Of a stretch of DNA of 64,000 nt, positions 59,552 through 64,000 are shown in pieces. The position numbers were made by a program, and so were the translations under genes. The notes beneath the pieces were generated by a model that worked only from the letters and a program-made list of their open reading frames with translations, ran no database searches and was not told where the DNA came from. Source of the DNA: Candidatus Bathyarchaeota archaeon (GTDB taxonomy: Archaea > Thermoproteota > Bathyarchaeia > Bathyarchaeales > Bathycorpusculaceae); contig PLNS01000021.1 in assembly GCA_003141855.1 (NCBI GenBank), positions 1 to 64,000 of the forward strand, read 5' to 3'. The first letter of the stretch is position 1, and each line of letters starts with the position of its first letter.

Positions 59552-62002
59552 ATGGAAGAAAAAAGAAGCCCCGACAGCTTTGCTGCGCTTCCCGTAGATG
59601 AAACTCTGAAGCAATTACAAACTGATCCAATTATAGGTTTAACCGACAATGAAGCGAAACAAAGAATAGACCAGTATGGTCGCAATGAAGTAGTAGAAAA
59701 ACGGCAAAATCCCTTAATTGGATTTCTAAAACGTTTCTGGGGCTTAACAGCTTGGATGCTTGAAATAGCAATAATACTCTCGTTCGTTTTAAGCAAATAC
59801 TTAGACTTATACATCATAACAGCTCTGTTGCTTGTGAATGCCATTTTAGGGTTTGCTCAAGAACAGCAAGCGACAAGAGCAGTCAAAGCGCTCAAGCAAA
59901 AACTGCAACTGCAAACAAGAGTCCTAAGAGACAAAGTATGGTCAACCATATCAGCCGCCGATTTAGTTCCTGGCGATATTATCAGAGTTAGGTCAGGCGA
60001 TTTTGTTCCCGCAGACCTCAAAATAATAGATGCAGAAGTAACCGTAGACCAATCAGCCATAACGGGGGAATCCATGCCCCTTGAAAAGAAAAGCGGCGAA
60101 ATCATTTACTCTGGTTCCATAATACGAAAGGGAGAAGCCACAAGCGTGGTAACCTCCACTGGATCACGTACATATTTTGGAAAAACAATCCAACTTGTTC
60201 AACTAGCCAAACCTAGACTCCACATGGAAACGGTCATTACAGGATTAATGAAGTGGCTTCTAATCTTGGTGGTATCCCTACTTCTCGTAGCTTTCGCTGT
60301 ATCATGGATACGCGGCATAAATCTCTTAGATATGTTGTCGCTGGCGCTAATATTGCTCGTATCAGCAATACCCGTCGCATTGCCCACCATGTTCACGGTC
60401 ACAATGGCACTGGGCTCATTAGAACTCGCAAAGAAAGGAGTCCTAGTTACGCGGCTTAGTGCCTCGGAAGACGCCGCTTTGATGGATGTTCTATGCGTTG
60501 ACAAAACAGGAACACTCACCTTAAACATGCTAACCGTAGCAGACGTACTGGAAAGTAACAACTATAAAAAAGATGACGCCCTGCTGTTTGGCGCCTTAGC
60601 CTCACAAAAAGCAAACCAAGACCCCATTGACATGGCTTTCTTAGCAGCAGCCAATGAAAAAAACATACCGTTAGATGGCTACATTCAAAAGGAATTCATG
60701 CCCTTTGACCCTTCTACTCGAAGAACAGAGGCAATCGTAGAGAAGCAGGGTGTAAAATTAAGGGTTGCTAAAGGCGCGGTCTCTGTGATAACGCCATTGT
60801 GTGAAATTGAAGGAAAAGAACTAGCAGATCTTGAGGCAAAAATGGAAGCTTTCGCCAGCAAGGGATACAGAATTATCGCTGTTGCAGTAAGCCGCGAAGA
60901 ATCAAAAATGGGTCTGGTTGGGTTAGTGGCACTCTATGATAAACCTAGGTCTGAATCTGCAAAAATGATAGATAAGCTTCGATCGCTAGGAATATCGGTC
61001 AAGATGCTAACAGGCGATTCATTACCTATTGCAAAACAGGTAGCGCAAGAAATACATTTGGGCGACAGAATAACGCGCACACCTGAATTAAAAGAGGACA
61101 CAAACAAAGATGCCATAATGGCTACAGAAATTATTGAAAAAAGTGATGGCTTCGCGGAGATCTACCCTGAAGGCAAATACCAAATAGTCCGAGGACTACA
61201 AACCGAAAAGCATGTTGTTGGGATGACTGGAGACGGAGTAAACGACGCTGCCGCCCTGAAACAGGCAGAAGTCGGAATCGCTGTAAGCAACGCCACTGAC
61301 GTTGCAAAAGGTGCAGCAAGTGTAGTTCTAACCGAGCCAGGATTGGCTAACATTATAGGTCTCGTTACTACTGGAAGGATGATTTATCAGAGAATTTTAA
61401 CGTGGATATTCAACAAAGTCGTCAAAACATTCCAAGTAGTGTTTTTCGTAGTGTTGGCTTTCCTTTTTACTGGATTGTTTGTTGTGAGTGCTTTTCAGGT
61501 TGTGCTGCTGTTGTTCTTGGTGGATTTTGTGACCATATCGCTTGCTACAGACAATGTGAGACCCTCAGAAAAACCTGAAACGTGGAACATTACTCCTCTT
61601 GTTAAGGCATCTACCGTATTAGGCGTCTTAACAGTAGCCGAATCGCTTGGACTCCTGTACATAGGACTTACTTACTTGGGGCTTTCTAACACAGCGTTGC
61701 TTCAAACTTTTGTCTTTGACATGCTGTTATTCGGAGGATTATTCACAATATTCGTAGTGCGCGAAAGAGGCAACTTCTGGAAGTCAAAGCCCAGCAAACC
61801 GCTTTTAGCTGCAATTCTTGCTGACATTGCCATCTCCTCGATAATCTCTGTTATCGGAATTCCAGGTTTGGCACCGATACCCATCCAATACGTAGGTATA
61901 GCGTTAGCGTGGTTCTTTGTATTTGGGCTTTTGTTAAATGACCAGATAAAAACTAGGCTTCTGCCATATCTAGTCTCAACAAGACAACTAAACAATGTGT
62001 GA
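59552..62002 (+). CDS. Plasma-membrane-type H+-ATPase (P3A P-type ATPase)
   Basis: This 816-residue P-type ATPase has the A-domain TGES in AITGESMPL, the phosphorylation motif DKTGTLT (about residue 317), nucleotide-binding MLTGDSLPIAKQ and the hinge TGDGVNDAAALK. The EIYPEGKYQIV block and the short N- and C-termini match P3A proton pumps. About ten membrane helices. It would pump protons outward. Start ATG 59552 is chosen because the N-terminal domain EETLKQL-like DETLKQLQTDPIIGLTDNEA follows. Confidence 0.93.
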   Translation: MEEKRSPDSFAALPVDETLKQLQTDPIIGLTDNEAKQRIDQYGRNEVVEKRQNPLIGFLKRFWGLTAWMLEIAIILSFVLSKYLDLYIITALLLVNAILGFAQEQQATRAVKALKQKLQLQTRVLRDKVWSTISAADLVPGDIIRVRSGDFVPADLKIIDAEVTVDQSAITGESMPLEKKSGEIIYSGSIIRKGEATSVVTSTGSRTYFGKTIQLVQLAKPRLHMETVITGLMKWLLILVVSLLLVAFAVSWIRGINLLDMLSLALILLVSAIPVALPTMFTVTMALGSLELAKKGVLVTRLSASEDAALMDVLCVDKTGTLTLNMLTVADVLESNNYKKDDALLFGALASQKANQDPIDMAFLAAANEKNIPLDGYIQKEFMPFDPSTRRTEAIVEKQGVKLRVAKGAVSVITPLCEIEGKELADLEAKMEAFASKGYRIIAVAVSREESKMGLVGLVALYDKPRSESAKMIDKLRSLGISVKMLTGDSLPIAKQVAQEIHLGDRITRTPELKEDTNKDAIMATEIIEKSDGFAEIYPEGKYQIVRGLQTEKHVVGMTGDGVNDAAALKQAEVGIAVSNATDVAKGAASVVLTEPGLANIIGLVTTGRMIYQRILTWIFNKVVKTFQVVFFVVLAFLFTGLFVVSAFQVVLLLFLVDFVTISLATDNVRPSEKPETWNITPLVKASTVLGVLTVAESLGLLYIGLTYLGLSNTALLQTFVFDMLLFGGLFTIFVVRERGNFWKSKPSKPLLAAILADIAISSIISVIGIPGLAPIPIQYVGIALAWFFVFGLLLNDQIKTRLLPYLVSTRQLNNV

Positions 62003-62166
62003 GCGTATTTTTCAGAGGATAGGTTGCTCATAAACCATAAGAAAAGACGAATCTAATTAACTTAAGGCATTCTCGCTGTTTTCTTCAAAAAAGCACTTCA
62101 TAAAGAAGCGGTTTAGTTTCAAACCGTTGTTAACACTGGAATCCCAAAGAGTATTGTATTGGAACC
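62003..62166. other. Spacer between H+-ATPase and Lrp-like gene
   Basis: No gene or signal recognised. Confidence 0.3.
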
Positions 62167-62400
62167 TTATTCTTCCATCATTATCAATGTCAATGTTGAC
62201 CGCACTTGGTTGATTGTTCGGATTTTATGCGTCACAGCTTCTTTTAGTTCTTCCATTGTATCTGCCTTAACTTTTATGATAAGATCGTATACGCCGTAAG
62301 AAACATAGGCTTCCTCTACGACCCCAATTTGCTTGAGCTGTTTTAATACGTTGTCTTCTGAGCCAGTTTCTACGTTAAGCAAGACAAACGCTCGCGGCAT
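62167..62400 (-). CDS. Stand-alone Lrp/AsnC ligand-binding (RAM) domain
   Basis: From ATG 62400 this is 77 residues: PRAFVLLNVETGSEDNVLKQ then VVEEAYVSYGVYDLIIKVKA and the C-terminal IRTINQVRSTLTLIMMEE, the alpha-beta RAM fold. No helix-turn-helix is present. Such single-domain proteins sense amino acids and may oligomerise with full-length Lrp regulators. An ATG 12 nt upstream is an alternative start. Confidence 0.85.
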   Translation of the reverse strand: MPRAFVLLNVETGSEDNVLKQLKQIGVVEEAYVSYGVYDLIIKVKADTMEELKEAVTHKIRTINQVRSTLTLIMMEE

Positions 62401-62578
62401 AAAATTCTCCATATATTAGTAAAGACTTAAGATAATTAAACTGTTTGTCGTAAGTGGAATGGTGAAGAGTATCCAAGAAGAGAACGGGTGGAGGGGTTTT
62501 TATTGTGAAAAACTTGGAGATCTGTTAACAACCACCTGAATGGTGCAAAGAAAAATAAGTAAGTGAAAGTATTTTTAG
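62401..62578. other. Spacer, divergent promoter region
   Basis: AT-rich; promoters for the Lrp-like and zinc-finger genes presumably lie here. Confidence 0.3.
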
Positions 62579-62959
62579 ATGGGTTTGTTCGGTATGAAGT
62601 GTGAGCGTTGTGGGTCGCATCTCAAAGAAGGCGAAAGTTATGATTTTCATGAAAAAATCTTGTGTGAAGATTGTTGCATGTACGAAACAAATCCGCCAAA
62701 AGCTTGTGACCCGATGGCTGTTTCTGCTGCGTTGTCAATTCGAAAACAGTTGGGGCAATCGGGCATTGATGGTTTAACGGAACTGCAGAAAACGATTTGC
62801 AATACAATTGAGGCGCGTGGAAAAATTACCCGCGAAGAATTGGCAAAGATTGTTAGTTTAAAGCCTGAAGAATTAGATCAACAATTTGCTATTCTGTGTC
62901 ATTGCGAACTAGCCCGCGCCCTTAAGGAAGCAGGCAAAGTATACTTGACAAAATGGTGA
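62579..62959 (+). CDS. Zinc-finger plus helix-turn-helix protein
   Basis: This 126-residue protein has a LIM-like treble of Cys (MKCERCGSHLKEGESYDFHE, CEDCCMYE) in the first 45 residues and a winged-helix-like second half (TICNTIEARGKITREELAKI, LKPEELDQQFAILCHCELAR). Archaeal members of this layout are of unknown function, presumably DNA-binding. It is monocistronic. Confidence 0.7.
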   Translation: MGLFGMKCERCGSHLKEGESYDFHEKILCEDCCMYETNPPKACDPMAVSAALSIRKQLGQSGIDGLTELQKTICNTIEARGKITREELAKIVSLKPEELDQQFAILCHCELARALKEAGKVYLTKW

Positions 62960-63093
62960 ATTTGCACCTTTACTTATGTTTTCAACATAGTTCTTTTTCC
63001 AAAAAAGGGGATTTAAATTCGTCTTTGCAAATGTGTCAAATCAAAATTTGCTTTGACGGCAATAACGGAAACGTCTGGAGCCGCTTTTAGCCG

Positions 63094-63400
63094 CTAAAGA
63101 GTTTTGGCCACTTCGCTAAGGGGTTGGACTGGTCTCACTTCCACGGTCATTGGGCCGAAGAACTTTGACTTTCTCTGCGTTATCGGTTTCTATTGTAAAG
63201 AACCCTTTATGGTCTGCTGCTGTATCTTTTGGGCAGCTCATGTAGGCTGCGGCTATTTTTATTCCGGCTTTCTTAACGTTCTCGTCCGAAAACAGCTGTT
63301 TGATCATCGCTTTTCCTTCGGGTTTCAGCAGTGGGCACATTGCGGCAGGATGGGTGTGAGTAGCTTCAAATAACAATAAATCACCTCCAGAGTTAAGCAA
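63094..63400 (-). pseudogene. Small conserved-type protein gene with C-terminal frameshift
   Basis: The open frame (63116-63400) encodes FEATHTHPAAMCPLLKPEGK and HKGFFTIETDNAEKVK before turning into unlikely sequence. In the next frame, FFGPMTVEVRPVQPLSEVAK continues to TAG at 63094, restoring an about 102-residue protein. The shift is at about 63165. I recognise a ligand- or metal-binding small alpha-beta type but no named family. CDS with an indel or a young pseudogene. Confidence 0.6.
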
Positions 63401-63539
63401 GACTATAAGAATAGTCTCTTGAGTGAGTTAATCTTGTAATTAAGCTATTGTGATTGCTGGCATACAACAACAGACACTGTTATCAGTTAACAGTATGAAA
63501 TAATAGTCTCGGATGCAAAGTTGTAGAGTGAGATGTAAC

Positions 63540-63860
63540 ATGAAGATAACGCGAATTGAGAAAACCGCTGCATTTCAGAACGTACACTTGGTTGAGGCTA
63601 AGCAAATATATGATACCGAAAACGCCACAGTAATCCATATGTCTTTGCAGCCTGGGCAGTCTTTGAAAAAACACACTACTCCAGTTGACGTTTTCTTCTA
63701 TATTCTTGAAGGCAAAGGAACCGTCGAAATCGGCGAAGAAAAACAAGAAGTACAAAAAGATGCGCTTGTAGAAAGCCCCAAAGGTATTCCGCACCTTTTG
63801 CGAAATTCAGGAGAGAGTGTCTTTAGGTTTCTAGTAGTCAAGCTCCCCAAACAAAAGTAG
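63540..63860 (+). CDS. Cupin-domain protein
   Basis: From ATG 63540 this is 106 residues of a single cupin barrel: HMSLQPGQSLKKHTTPVDVF (motif 1), FYILEGKGTVEIGEEKQEV, and SPKGIPHLLRNSGESVFRFL (motif 2). His in both motifs could bind a metal, but several typical ligands are replaced. Substrate unknown. Confidence 0.85.
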   Translation: MKITRIEKTAAFQNVHLVEAKQIYDTENATVIHMSLQPGQSLKKHTTPVDVFFYILEGKGTVEIGEEKQEVQKDALVESPKGIPHLLRNSGESVFRFLVVKLPKQK

Positions 63861-63872
63861 ATGAGACTTTCC

Positions 63873-64000
63873 TTATTGCACTACAGCTTCCTTGTCCGAG
63901 GTTTTTATAGGTAGAGTCAGTTTTTCATGAATTCTAGCTTTCTCTTGGATGTTCCACAGAAAATCGAAAACAACACTATCAGAAACAAAACTGCAATTTT
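63873..64000 (-). CDS. Partial gene running off the right edge
   Basis: The minus frame is open from the right edge to TAA at 63873 and encodes FVSDSVVFDFLWNIQEKARI and LPIKTSDKEAVVQ as the C-terminus. The sequence looks coding. Too little is present to name a family. Confidence 0.5.
   Translation of the reverse strand, partial: NCSFVSDSVVFDFLWNIQEKARIHEKLTLPIKTSDKEAVVQ

Overview
The window reads as a chromosomal segment of an archaeon, most likely from the Thermoproteota (Bathyarchaeia-like); this is inferred from gene content and was not tested. Pointers are an archaeal-type leucyl-tRNA synthetase, TFB, BRE/TATA-like promoter boxes, a GGPP synthase and a UbiA-type prenyltransferase, mannosylglycerate synthesis genes, VapBC pairs, frequent TTG/GTG starts and short 5' leaders.

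1-5 kb is a toxin-antitoxin and decay zone: a partial AAA ATPase running off the left edge, an AbiEi-like regulator behind a perfect palindrome, two VapBC pairs, and degenerate copies of one repeat. 5-18.5 kb is mostly housekeeping: HtpX-type protease, response regulator, mpgS-mpgP, UbiA prenyltransferase, small proteins, a SPASM radical SAM enzyme with a small membrane peptide gene downstream, an MFS transporter, a 12-codon minigene with its own promoter and Shine-Dalgarno, GGPP synthase and leuS.

A tRNA-Pro(GGG) at 18.85 kb is followed at once by a tyrosine integrase and about 33 kb of accessory DNA. This holds (i) two converging operons, 21.8-29.6 kb, with six serine-recombinase-like proteins of which only two keep the core catalytic residues, plus a PD-(D/E)XK-type protein and a TFB; (ii) a DNA phosphorothioation locus dndB-C-D-E-A (30.7-36.9 kb) followed by four linked genes: PLD-helicase, a 64-residue protein, a second DndD-like ATPase and an AlbA_2 protein; (iii) a nuclease-rich block on the minus strand (PLD protein and a tandem pair of zinc-ribbon PD-(D/E)XK paralogues, one lacking the ExK) and a two-gene thioredoxin-like/DUF4365-TPR unit; (iv) a DNA-repair-like cassette of degenerate RecA/RadA paralogue, small helical protein and PolB2-type polymerase, then a Cas4-like Fe-S nuclease. 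An intact IS1182-family insertion sequence with 15-bp terminal repeats and a 4-bp target duplication closes the region.

54-64 kb returns to chromosomal-type genes: membrane proteins, an ABC-2 exporter with two tiny membrane proteins, an apparently non-coding stretch with foldable sequence, a P3A-type H+-ATPase, a stand-alone Lrp/AsnC sensor domain, a zinc-finger/HTH protein, a cupin and a partial gene at the right edge. tRNA-3'-end-like relics occur at 51.98, 55.5 and 56.44 kb.

Several genes are broken by what look like single-base indels (near 1320, 27384, 37775, 42738, 51650 and 63165), and dndD and the PLD-helicase lack a normal start codon where one is expected. Either consensus errors or real decay could explain this, so these genes should be read with care.
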